From Verrucomicrobiia bacterium (GTDB lineage Bacteria; Verrucomicrobiota; Verrucomicrobiia; Limisphaerales; UBA9464), in contig JAHCBB010000021.1 of assembly GCA_019634635.1 (NCBI GenBank), forward strand, positions 1 to 64,000: a stretch of DNA of 64,000 nt, given 5' to 3'. Positions 8,262-16,900 of the stretch are shown piece after piece (within the stretch, counting starts at the first letter, position 1; each line of letters begins with the position of its first letter). Below the pieces are notes generated by a model. That model was not told the origin of the DNA and did no database searches. It saw only the letters and a list, made by a program, of their open reading frames with translations. Position numbers and translations under genes: made by a program.

Positions 8262-8735
8262 ATGGATCGCCCGTCCCTCCGCAGTCTTGCTGCCGCCGCC
8301 GCCGTCGCCGCCTTCGGGATCGGCGTGGCCCTTTTTGTCATGATGCCCCTGAACGCAAAGGACGAACCGAAGCCGTCCACCACCACCACCACCACCACCA
8401 CCGCCGCCGCCGCACGAACCAACCGCAGCGGGCGCCTGAATCACGTTGTGGCCTTCAAATTCAAGGACGCGGCATCGAAGGAACAGGTCCGGGAAGTCGA
8501 GGAGGCCTTCCGCTCACTCAAAACCAGGATCCCCCAGATCCAAAAACTCCAGTGGGGACCCAACAACAGCCCCGAGGGCCTCAACAAGGGCTTCACCCAT
8601 TGCTGGGTGCTCACGTTCGCCACCGAGGCGGACCGCGACGCCTACCTCGTGCATCCCGATCACCAGGAATTCGGCCGGCTGGTGAAGCCGGTGTTGGGCG
8701 ACGTGTTCGTGATTGATTTCTGGGCGAAGGAGTAG
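8262..8735 (+). CDS. Exported Dabb (stress-responsive A/B barrel) domain protein
   Basis: The protein has 157 residues from the ATG at 8262. An N-terminal hydrophobic segment (residues about 9-30, AAAAAVAAFGIGVALFVMM) should export or anchor it. A low-complexity linker of eight threonines and four alanines follows, encoded by an ACC/GCC microsatellite. The rest is a Dabb domain (PF07876 type): LNHVVAFKFKDAASKEQV, then a central strand with HCWVLTFATEADRDAY and the closing HPDHQEF...VLGDVFVIDF. Dabb domains form dimeric ferredoxin-like barrels with various or unknown functions, and exported forms are common in PVC genomes. Its last 76 bases overlap the convergent Nudix gene. Family sure, role unknown. 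Confidence 0.88.
   Translation: MDRPSLRSLAAAAAVAAFGIGVALFVMMPLNAKDEPKPSTTTTTTTTAAAARTNRSGRLNHVVAFKFKDAASKEQVREVEEAFRSLKTRIPQIQKLQWGPNNSPEGLNKGFTHCWVLTFATEADRDAYLVHPDHQEFGRLVKPVLGDVFVIDFWAKE
8381..8411 (+). repeat. ACC/GCC trinucleotide microsatellite in the Dabb gene
   Basis: About eight ACC units followed by GCC units encode a Thr8-Ala4 linker between membrane segment and Dabb domain. Such runs change length easily by slippage, always in frame. Confidence 0.8.
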
Positions 8736-9301
8736 GGGGGCGCCGCGGGAGCTCCCGGGTGGGCATCGGCACACGTGCCCAAGCGAGCGCCAGCGCCGGC
8801 TCCCGAAGGCCGCAGGGCCGCGAGGCGGTCCAGAAAGGGCTGTTGGGCGACCTTCATGTGCTCGCGGGCCTGCGGCATCGGGAAAAAGGCCGCCCGCTCA
8901 ATTTCCGGCCACACCGACCACTGACCGGATCCCGCCGGCCACTCCACCTCCACCTGGGCGCTCCGAATGGGCTCCCGTTCGTCCCAGTCGCCTTCAAACG
9001 CCCAGGCGTGAACCGTTTTCCCGCCGCGCTGCCGGACCGAGCCGAGCTCGTGGTAGGGACCGTGCGGCTCCAGCCCGACTTCCTCCCGGAATTCACGGAT
9101 GGCGGCCTCCAAAAGGTTCTCCCCACGCTCCACCTCACCCTTGGGAATCGTCCAGATGTCATGATTCCGGTGCGGAAACCACGGGCCGCCCGGTCTGGCG
9201 AGGAAGACTTCCAGCCGTCCCCCACGGCACCGGTACATGAGCAGCCCGGCGCTCACCTTCCCGCGGCGAAAGGTGCGGCTGTTCGAAAAATAGCGGTTCA
9301 C
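8660..9301 (-). CDS. Nudix hydrolase
   Basis: A complete Nudix box is visible: GEVERGENLLEAAIREFREE followed by VGL, matching GX5EX7REUXEEXGU, so the protein should hydrolyse a nucleoside diphosphate linked to another moiety. The stretch SAGLLMYRCRGG...GGPWFPHRN before the box and AFEGDWDE after it resemble small stand-alone Nudix proteins of about 150-160 residues. The start is unsure: an open frame reaches 9334 (TTG), with GTG codons at 9301 and 9256; homolog-like sequence begins near 9256. The last roughly 55 residues are low complexity and run antisense through the end of the Dabb gene, so they look like an acquired tail. It lies 44 bases downstream of gatB (11 if the TTG at 9334 is used) and is probably co-transcribed with it. 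Confidence 0.88.
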   Translation of the reverse strand: MNRYFSNSRTFRRGKVSAGLLMYRCRGGRLEVFLARPGGPWFPHRNHDIWTIPKGEVERGENLLEAAIREFREEVGLEPHGPYHELGSVRQRGGKTVHAWAFEGDWDEREPIRSAQVEVEWPAGSGQWSVWPEIERAAFFPMPQAREHMKVAQQPFLDRLAALRPSGAGAGARLGTCADAHPGAPAAPPYSFAQKSITNTSPNTGFTSRPNSW

Positions 9302-9345
9302 GGGAGCCGTCACGGGTGGTCTGGGGAGGACCAACGTACTTCAGG

Positions 9346-10812
9346 CTAGGGGATGGACCCGGAATTGGCAACCCCTCCCAGCTTGCGCTCCAGCACGTCC
9401 CCGGCGAGCGCCGGATTGGCCTTGCCGCGGGACAGCTTCATCAACTGGCCCTTGAGGAAGTTGAGGGCCGCCGCCTTCCCATTTCGGAAGTCCGCAGCCG
9501 GGCCCGGATGCGCCGCAATCACCTGGTCGGCCAGACGCTCGATCTCCGCCATGTCGCTCACCTGGGCCCATCCGCGCGCCGTGACGATCGCCTCCGGACG
9601 CCCGCCCGACGCGGTCATCTCGACAAAGACGTCCTGGGCAATCTTGCTGCTGATCCTTCCGGAGTCCACGAGCACCACCAGCTCGCGGAGGGCGTCCGGT
9701 CCGAACGGCAGGCCCTCCAGGCCAATGCCGCGGGCGGCAAGCTGGGCCGGCAGGTTGTTGATGACCCAGTTCGCCACCGCCTTGGGGTTGGCGACGCCCG
9801 ACGCCGCCTGCTCGAAGAAGCGTCCGAGGTCCAGCCGGTCACTTAGCACGGCGGCGTCCCCGGCGGGCAGGCCGTAATCCCGCATCAGCCGCTGCTTGCG
9901 GGCCAGCGGCAGCTCGGGCATCCGGGACCGGACCTCCGCCAGCCACTCCGGGGTGGGCCGGAAGGGCATGAGGTCCGGCTCCGGGAAATACCGGTAGTCG
10001 TGGGCATCTTCCTTGGACCGCATGGGCTCGGTGATTCCGGCCTCGTCGTCCCAGCGCCGCGTCTCCTGGCGCAGGGTCCCGCCACGCTCGATCTCGCCGA
10101 TCTGCCGGGCGGATTCGAAATGGATGGCGCGGCGGACCGCGGAGAACGAGTTGAGGTTCTTGAGCTCGATCTTGGCGCCCAGGTTGGGGTCACCCTTCGG
10201 CCGCACGGAGAGGTTGACGTCGCAGCGGACCATCCCCTTTTCGAGATCGCAGTCGCTGATCCCGCCGCGGACCAGGATGTCCGTCAGCGCCCGGAGGTAG
10301 GCGTGCGCCATGTCGGGTCCCGTGAGGTCGGGTTCGGAGACGATCTCCAGCAGCGGCACGCCGGCCCGGTTGAAATCCACGCCACTGTGCCGCTCAAAGT
10401 GGTTGTTCTTGCCGACGTCCTCCTCGAGGTGCGCCCGCGTGATGCGGACTCGCGCCAGCCCGGATTCATGCCCAGACGCCCCGGAGAATTCGAATTCCAT
10501 CCATCCGTTGCGCGTGCTGGGGCGGTCGTACTGGGTGACCTGGTAGTTTTTGGCCGAGTCGGGGTAGAAGTAGTTCTTGCGGTCGAACTTCGCCGATTCC
10601 GGGATCTCGCAGTTCAACAGGAATCCCGTGAGCACGGTCAGGCGGAGGGCTTCCTCGTTCGCCACGGGGAGGACCCCGGGCATGCCGAGGCAGACCGGAC
10701 ACACCAGGGTGTTGGGTTCGGCGCCGAAGGTGTTCGGGCAGCCGCACCACATCTTGGACCGGGTCTTCAACTGGACGTGGGTCTCCAGCCCGATGACGGT
10801 ATCGTACTCCAT
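9346..10812 (-). CDS. gatB: Aspartyl/glutamyl-tRNA amidotransferase subunit B
   Basis: GatB works with GatA and GatC to convert Glu-tRNA(Gln) or Asp-tRNA(Asn) to the amide form. The 488-residue protein begins MEYDTVIGLETHVQLKTRSK and carries the family signatures CPVCLGMPGVLPVAN, a zinc-type pair with CGCP, KNYFYPDSAKNYQVTQYD and LNSFSAVRRAIHFE. The C-terminus has the GatB/Yqey helical tail (NGKAAALNFLKGQLMKLSRG), which binds tRNA. Length fits the family. The frame is open for another 230 codons upstream, but that part runs antisense through the next gene and is not protein-like, so I start at 10812. gatA and gatC are not next to it. Confidence 0.97.
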   Translation of the reverse strand: MEYDTVIGLETHVQLKTRSKMWCGCPNTFGAEPNTLVCPVCLGMPGVLPVANEEALRLTVLTGFLLNCEIPESAKFDRKNYFYPDSAKNYQVTQYDRPSTRNGWMEFEFSGASGHESGLARVRITRAHLEEDVGKNNHFERHSGVDFNRAGVPLLEIVSEPDLTGPDMAHAYLRALTDILVRGGISDCDLEKGMVRCDVNLSVRPKGDPNLGAKIELKNLNSFSAVRRAIHFESARQIGEIERGGTLRQETRRWDDEAGITEPMRSKEDAHDYRYFPEPDLMPFRPTPEWLAEVRSRMPELPLARKQRLMRDYGLPAGDAAVLSDRLDLGRFFEQAASGVANPKAVANWVINNLPAQLAARGIGLEGLPFGPDALRELVVLVDSGRISSKIAQDVFVEMTASGGRPEAIVTARGWAQVSDMAEIERLADQVIAAHPGPAADFRNGKAAALNFLKGQLMKLSRGKANPALAGDVLERKLGGVANSGSIP

Positions 10813-10956
10813 GTCGCGGCCCGGGATATGCCATCCCGCGGCCGGGGATGCCATCCCGGAGTCACCGGGTTGATTGACACCCGGGTGGCGCGGTCGGTAC
10901 GGTCCGACTCCGGGCTTGAGCCATGCGTTCGGCGGGCCTTGGAGAATGGAGGGTGT

Positions 10957-11151
10957 ATGGCGGAAGGTTACTGTGTCCGATGTAAATCCAAGAAACCGAT
11001 CGCCGATGCGGTCGAGGAAGTCATGAAAAACGGGCGTAACGCGGTGAAGGGCAAGTGCCCGACCTGCGGTGCCGTGATGTTCAAAATCCTCGGCGGCAAG
11101 GCCGTCGCGCCTGCCCCGGCCGCCCCGGCATCCGAACCGCCGGCTGCATGA
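10957..11151 (+). CDS. Small zinc-ribbon protein, DUF5679 type
   Basis: This 64-residue protein starts MAEGYCVRCKSKKPIADA and has a second cysteine pair in KGKCPTCGAVMF, giving a CxxC-x24-26-CxxC zinc ribbon, followed by a disordered Ala/Pro tail. This matches the pattern of DUF5679, a family of tiny zinc proteins of unknown role. A GGAGGGTGT purine stretch just upstream can serve as ribosome binding site. It is divergent from gatB with a 144-bp gap. Confidence 0.85.
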   Translation: MAEGYCVRCKSKKPIADAVEEVMKNGRNAVKGKCPTCGAVMFKILGGKAVAPAPAAPASEPPAA

Positions 11152-11224
11152 CGTCCGGCACGCCCTGCGCCGGCCTTCGTCCCACCCCAGACGCTCCAAG
11201 CCACCCCGTCCAGGATGCCTTCTG

Positions 11225-12253
11225 ATGCCTTCCGTTTCCCGTCGTGATTTCGTGGCACGCTCGGCTCTGGCCGTGAGCGGTGCGTCGGTGGTCCGGCGAC
11301 TGCATGCCGCGGTCGAGCCGGGTCCCGCCGAGTTGCAGGCCACGCCGCCCGTGGTGGTGTCCACATGGCCCTTCGGCCGGCCGGCCAACGAAGCCGCCCT
11401 GGCCGTGGTCCGCGCCGGTGGGGCGGGGCTTGACGCGGTGGAGCAGGGGATCCGGGTCACGGAATCCGACCCCAACAACGCCAGTGTGGGCTTGGCGGGC
11501 ATTCCCAATGCCGATGGGGTCGTTCAGCTGGATGCGTGCATCATGAGCGGGCCCGGGCATCGCGCGGGCAGCGTGGCGGCGGTGTCGGGCTACCGGCATC
11601 CGGTCAGCATCGCCCGGCGCGTCATGGAGACGACCCGGCACGTGATGCTGGTGGGCGAGGGAGCCGAGGCCTTTGCAGCGCGGGAGGGCTTTGAGCGGGG
11701 GCCGAAAGTTTCCCCGGGGCAGAAGGCCGCCTGGCGCCGATGGAAGGCCGATCAGGCGGCCCGCGCCCGGAACGCCGCGCAGCACCCAAACCACGACACC
11801 ATCGCCCTGATCCTCCTCCTGCCCGACGGCAATCTCTTCGGCGGCTGCTCGACCAGTGGCTGGGGCTACAAGATCCCGGGCCGGGTTGGGGATTCCCCCA
11901 TCCTCGGCAGCGGGTTGTACGTGGACAATGAGGTGGGCGCCGCCGGGGCGACGGGGGTCGGGGAAAACGTGATGCGCTTCTGCGGGTCCTTCCAGGTGGT
12001 GGAGCTGATGCGCCAAGGGCTCCATCCGCAGGAAGCCTGCCTGGAGACCATCCGCCGGATCGCGCGCAAAAGTTCCCCGGGATCCGATCTCGCCATCAAC
12101 TTCATCGCCCTGGATCGTGCCGGCCGATTCGGTGCGGCGGGAACGGGCCGGGGATTTGAATACGCCGTCGCCTGCGAGGCCTTCAGCACGGTGTTCCAAA
12201 GTCCCGGGCTGACGGAGGCGGACATCGGCCCGGTGGGCGGCAACCGGAAGTGA
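11225..12253 (+). CDS. Exported glycosylasparaginase-type Ntn hydrolase
   Basis: The 342-residue protein has a Tat-like signal (SRRDFVARSALAVSGASVV) at residues 4-22, so it acts outside the cytoplasm. The mature part matches N4-(beta-N-acetylglucosaminyl)-L-asparaginase. The catalytic threonine that becomes the new N-terminus after self-cleavage sits in NHDTIALILL (about residue 192). Downstream are the substrate-binding segments GCSTSGWGYK, GRVGDSPILGSGLYVDN and TGVGE. The enzyme would cleave the GlcNAc-Asn bond of glycoprotein remnants; related enzymes act on isoaspartyl peptides. The three-residue GWGYK variation of the STGG region differs slightly from the common form. Start chosen at the first ATG before the Tat motif. 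Confidence 0.9.
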   Translation: MPSVSRRDFVARSALAVSGASVVRRLHAAVEPGPAELQATPPVVVSTWPFGRPANEAALAVVRAGGAGLDAVEQGIRVTESDPNNASVGLAGIPNADGVVQLDACIMSGPGHRAGSVAAVSGYRHPVSIARRVMETTRHVMLVGEGAEAFAAREGFERGPKVSPGQKAAWRRWKADQAARARNAAQHPNHDTIALILLLPDGNLFGGCSTSGWGYKIPGRVGDSPILGSGLYVDNEVGAAGATGVGENVMRFCGSFQVVELMRQGLHPQEACLETIRRIARKSSPGSDLAINFIALDRAGRFGAAGTGRGFEYAVACEAFSTVFQSPGLTEADIGPVGGNRK

Positions 12254-12314
12254 CGCCGGCGCTCGGTGGGCGGACGGATTGACTTGCGAGGGGATCGGGG
12301 CTCGTTGCGGCCGC

Positions 12315-13727
12315 ATGCAAACCGTCATCCACTGGTTCCGGCGCGATCTGCGGGTCTCGGACAACACCGCGCTCCACGAGGCGGCCTCAAGGGCCGAATG
12401 CGTCGTGCCGGTCTTCATCTGGGACGACGCGATCCTCCGGGCCCCGGACACCGGGGCGGCGCGGGTGGCGTTCCTGCTGCGGTCGCTGGAGGCGCTTGCG
12501 AAGAATCTTGGGGCACTGGGTCACCGGCTCATCCTGCGTCACGGGACGCCGGAGGTGGAGTTGGTGCGGTTGGCCCGGGAAACCGGAGCGGCCGCGGTGC
12601 TGACCAACCGCGATTACGAGCCATATGCGGTCAGCCGGGACCGGCGGGTGGCGGCGGCCCTGTACCCGGCCGGGGTCCACTTCGAGTCGTTCAAGGACGC
12701 GGTGATCCAGGAGGGGCGGGAGGTGCGGACCCAGTCCGGGGAGCCCTACACGGTGTTCACCCCCTATGCGCGGGCCTGGCGTGCGCTGCCGGTGCCGCCA
12801 CCGGTGCCGCGTGTGCCGCGGGCGGTGCGGCCGGTGCCGGAAGCCATCCGGTCGCTGCCCATGCCGGAAGCGTCGGCGTCGCTGGGGCATCCGCTCGCCC
12901 AGCAACTGCCCGCAGCGGGGGAGCACGCCGCGCAGGAGGCCCTGCGCGCGTTCGTCGAGCGCCGGGTCTTCGACTACGACCGTCGCAGGAATTTCCCGGC
13001 GGATGAGGGCGCCACCTCGCATTTGTCCCCGCATCTGCGGTTTGGAACGATCAACATTCGCACGGTGCTGGCCCGGCTCCAGCGGGTGCGCGAGGTCGCC
13101 GCGCCGGCGCAGCTCCGCGGATGCGATGTGTGGTGGAGCGAACTGATCTGGCGGGAGTTTTACATCCAGATTCTGGCCAACTTTCCCCGGGTGGCCGCGG
13201 GCAGCTTCCGTCCGGAATACGACGCCCTCGAATGGTCGGGACCGGACGAGCACTTTGCGGCGTGGTGCGAGGGACGCACGGGATTTCCCATTGTGGATGC
13301 GGCCATGCGTTGTCTCAACGCCACTGGATGGATGCACAACCGGTTGCGCATGATTGTGGCGATGTTCCTCACCAAGGACCTGCTGGTTTCCTGGCAGCGC
13401 GGGGAGCGCTATTTCATGCAGCGATTGGTGGATGGCGACCTGGCCGCGAACAATGGCGGCTGGCAGTGGAGCGCCGGCTGCGGCACCGATGCCGCGCCGT
13501 ACTTCCGCATCTTTAATCCGGTCCTCCAGGGGCGGAAATTTGATCCGGACGGAGCGTTTGTGCGGCAGTGGATCCCGGAGCTCGCGAACCTGCCGGAGGA
13601 GGCCGTGCATGAGCCGTCGTCCGAACCCCTTCTGCTGGCGCGATCCGGCTATCCGGCCCCCATCGTCTCCCATCCCACCCAGCGTGAGCGGTGCCTCGCG
13701 ATGTTCCGCAAGGTTCGGGGCGGGTAG
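12315..13727 (+). CDS. phrB: Deoxyribodipyrimidine photolyase (class I type)
   Basis: This 470-residue flavoprotein repairs UV-induced cyclobutane pyrimidine dimers using light. The N-terminal Rossmann-like antenna domain begins MQTVIHWFRRDLRVSDNTAL, a classical photolyase start. The C-terminal FAD domain has WWSELIWREFYIQIL, GRTGFPIVDAAMRCLNATGW, MHNRLRMIVAMFLTKDLL and DGDLAANNGGWQWSAGCGTD, which together line the FAD and the lesion pocket and include tryptophans of the electron chain. The frame is open 12 codons further upstream, but the ATG at 12315 gives the family's usual N-terminus. No cofactor gene lies beside it. Confidence 0.95.
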   Translation: MQTVIHWFRRDLRVSDNTALHEAASRAECVVPVFIWDDAILRAPDTGAARVAFLLRSLEALAKNLGALGHRLILRHGTPEVELVRLARETGAAAVLTNRDYEPYAVSRDRRVAAALYPAGVHFESFKDAVIQEGREVRTQSGEPYTVFTPYARAWRALPVPPPVPRVPRAVRPVPEAIRSLPMPEASASLGHPLAQQLPAAGEHAAQEALRAFVERRVFDYDRRRNFPADEGATSHLSPHLRFGTINIRTVLARLQRVREVAAPAQLRGCDVWWSELIWREFYIQILANFPRVAAGSFRPEYDALEWSGPDEHFAAWCEGRTGFPIVDAAMRCLNATGWMHNRLRMIVAMFLTKDLLVSWQRGERYFMQRLVDGDLAANNGGWQWSAGCGTDAAPYFRIFNPVLQGRKFDPDGAFVRQWIPELANLPEEAVHEPSSEPLLLARSGYPAPIVSHPTQRERCLAMFRKVRGG

Positions 13728-13905
13728 GAATCGGACGGGGTTGAGGGCGGGGCTTTTTGCCGCTGCCGAAGGGCGGGCGGCGGCCCGATGGAGTGCCATG
13801 AATGCTCTTGCCGTTGCAGGATTTTCCTTGCCCACAAGGTCCCCGGTGATTGTAATGGGCCACACACTCACTTAATGCCACAAACCACCCCGGGCGGATT
13901 GTCCG

Positions 13906-13935
13906 CCGCCAACGGGTGGCGGCCACCCGTGGCGG
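13906..13935 (+). promoter_or_regulatory. Hairpin just upstream of the triplicated-repeat protein
   Basis: A 7-bp stem CGGGTGG/CCACCCG (13913-13919 with 13923-13929) is extended by CCGCC/GGCGG (13906-13910 with 13931-13935) across a small bulge. It ends 15 bases before the ATG at 13951. In mRNA it would lie over the translation initiation region, so it could tune expression. This is a structural observation only. Confidence 0.45.
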
Positions 13936-13950
13936 TGGGTTGCATTCCTT

Positions 13951-16900
13951 ATGAACCGAACCCGATTCCCCAAACCCTGCTGCCTGTTGCTGGCGGCGTT
14001 ATGGCTGGGCAGCGCTCTCCAGGCGCAGAACGTCCTCCAACCCGGCGACCCGATCGTCGCCTCGTCCGCCAACAGTCCCGGCTCGGAAGGCGTTGCCAAC
14101 GCCATTGACGGCCAGCCGACCAAGTACCTGAACTTTGACACCCGCATTGGCGGCAGCCCTTCCGGGTTTGTGGTGTCCCCCAGCATCGGCGTCACCCGCG
14201 TGGTGGGGATGTTCATGCAATCGGCCAACGATGCGCCGGAGCGCGATCCCAAGGTGGTCACGCTCGAAGGTTCCAATGATGAGAATCCCAGTTGGAGCTC
14301 GGGCAACTGGGAGTTGATTGTCCGCCTCGACGACATCCCTGAATGGTCCGGCCGCTTCGAGTTCCAAGAATTCAATTTCCCGAACCTGAGTGCCTACCGG
14401 CATTACCGCTGGACGGTGGTTGAGACCCAGACGGAAAACGGTTGCTGCATGCAGATCGCCGAGGTCGGGCTGCTGGGCAGTGTCCTGCCCCAGAACGTCC
14501 TCCAGCCCAGCGACGCCATCAGCGCCTCGTCGGCGAACAGCCCGGGGTCCGAGGGGGTGGCCAACGCGATTGACCGCCAGCCGACCAAGTACCTGAACTT
14601 CGACACCCGCATTGGCGGCAGCCCCTCCGGATTTGTGGTCACGCCGGCGCTGGGCGCGACGGTGGTCACTGGCATCACCATGCAGTCGGCCAACGATGCC
14701 CCCGAGCGCGACCCCAAAATCATCACCATTGAGGGGTCCAACGATGCGGACCCGACCTGGGGTTCCGGAAACTGGGAGCTGATCTACCGGAACGACGAGA
14801 TCCCCGAGTGGTCCGGCCGGTTTGAGGAGCAGACCTTCCTCTTCGACAATTTCCGTCCCTATCTGCACTACCGCTGGACGGTGATCGAGACGCAGACGCC
14901 CAACGGCTGCTGCATGCAGATCGCCGAGGTGGCCCTTCTCGGGACCGGGGCCCCGGCCAATGTCCTTCAACCCAGCGATACCATCCTCGCATCGTCCGCG
15001 AACAGCCCGGGTTCGGAAGGGGTGGCCAACGCGATTGACGGCCAGCCGACCAAGTACCTGAACTTCGACACCCGGATTGGTGGCACGCCGTCCGGTTTCG
15101 TCGTGACGCCCCAGCTGGGCGCCACCGTCATCACCGGCATCTCGATGCAGTCGGCGAACGATGCGCCCGAGCGCGACCCAAAGGTCTTCACCATCGAGGG
15201 GTCCAACGATGAAAGTCCGACGTGGACGACGGGGAACTGGGAGCTGATCTACCGCAACGACGACTTCCCGGAGTGGACGGCGCGGTTTCAGACCCAGACC
15301 GCCTATTTCCCGAACACGAGGTCCTACCGGCACTATCGCTGGACAGTGATCGAGACGCAGACACCCAACGGGTGTTGCATGCAGATCGCCGAGGTGGGTC
15401 TCCTGGCGGTGGCCGACAAACCGGACTGCGACAAGACGCGGATCCTGGTGCAGCCGGTGGACACCTACGTTCTCGCCGGCGAGCCGGCCACGTTCTTCGT
15501 CACGGTCAACGGCCCCTGGCCGCTCCAATGGTACCGGAATGACCAGTTGATTCCGGGAGCCACCCGCACTTCCTACACCACGCCTCCCGTCACGACGGAA
15601 AACGCCGGCGATGTGTACACGGTAAAGATTTCCGGGTGCGAAGAATCCCGGACCAGCACTCCGGTGCAGGCGTTGATCTTCACACCGTCGGCGACGAAGA
15701 GCATCGGCATCAGCTTCCGCGGTGGCGGCGCCAATGGAGCGCCCACCCTGATGCTGCCCACTGACGTGGCTGGCCTGCATCTCCAGGCCTACTGGAACAA
15801 CGCCCAGAACGCGGGCAGCGGGGAGATCCCCGACTTCAGCGTGGAACCGGAGGACCCGCTGGCCACGCTGTGGAACAGCGATGGCGCGGATTCGGGGCTG
15901 ACCTTCGAATTCACGACCTCGGGTGCCTGGGGTGCCGGGACGGGCGACCAGGGCGCGACGGCCCGCATGTTGAACGGCCTCAACCACGCGCAGCCGAACA
16001 CCGAGCCGGAGAGCCGCATGCTGACGTTCTATCAGGTGCCGGCCGGTACGCACTCGGTGATCGCCTACATGGTGGGCATCCCGCTCCAGTTCCAAAACGC
16101 GAACTACACGGTCATTGGCGAAACGACCACGACCTACTACGTGCGGGTGATCAATGCCGACGAATACAATGCGGCGCCCGGGTTCTACCGCGGCACGAGC
16201 ACCAACCCGGCCAACCGGGACCTCGCGACCTATGTGCGGTTTGACAACGTGCGCGCCGCCGCGGACGGGACGATCCGCCTGACCTGGCAGACGCTGACGC
16301 CGCCGACCTACGATCGTGGGGCGCCGGTCAATGCGATCCAGCTCATCCTGAACTCGACCCCCGCGCCGCCACCCCCGGCGATCACCGACCAGCCGCATCC
16401 GACCACCGCACCCGAGAACGGTACGGTGACCCTCTCGGTGCAGGCGACCGGAACCGGGCTCACCTACCAGTGGCGCAAGAACGGGCGAAACCTGCCCGAT
16501 GGCGGCAACGTCGCGGGGGCCACCACCGATACGCTGACCATCTCCAACCTTGGACCGGACGACGAAGCCATCTACAACGTCGCCATCTTCAACGAGGGCG
16601 GCAGCGTGGTCAGCCGCAACGCGTCGGTCAGCATCTCGCGCTATGCGATTGACGATGCCCTGGTGGGGTACTGGAAGTACGACGCCGCCAGCGGCACCAC
16701 CGCGGTGAACTCGGTCGCGGGGGGCAGTGCGGCCGTGGTGAATGGCACACCGAACTGGATCCAGGGTCGGATTGCCAATGCGTTCAACTTTGACGGATTC
16801 ACCTACCTGTTCGTGGACAACTACGCCAAGGCCCGCCGGGCGTTGAGCGTGTCCGGATGGGTGCGGGTCGAACCGGGCTTCTTCAGCGACGTGGCCTTCG

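Noticed and set aside
10813..11508. Upstream continuation of the gatB frame
   Set aside because: It has no family sequence, runs antisense through the zinc-ribbon gene, and GatB proteins start at MEYDTV-like sequence.
12387..13871. 494-codon minus-strand frame
   Set aside because: Antisense to the photolyase and without any recognisable protein features.
13999..16398. Open frame of 799 codons on the minus strand
   Set aside because: It lies fully antisense to the triplicated-repeat protein, is rich in Arg/Gly/His and follows its repeats; a shadow of a GC-rich gene.
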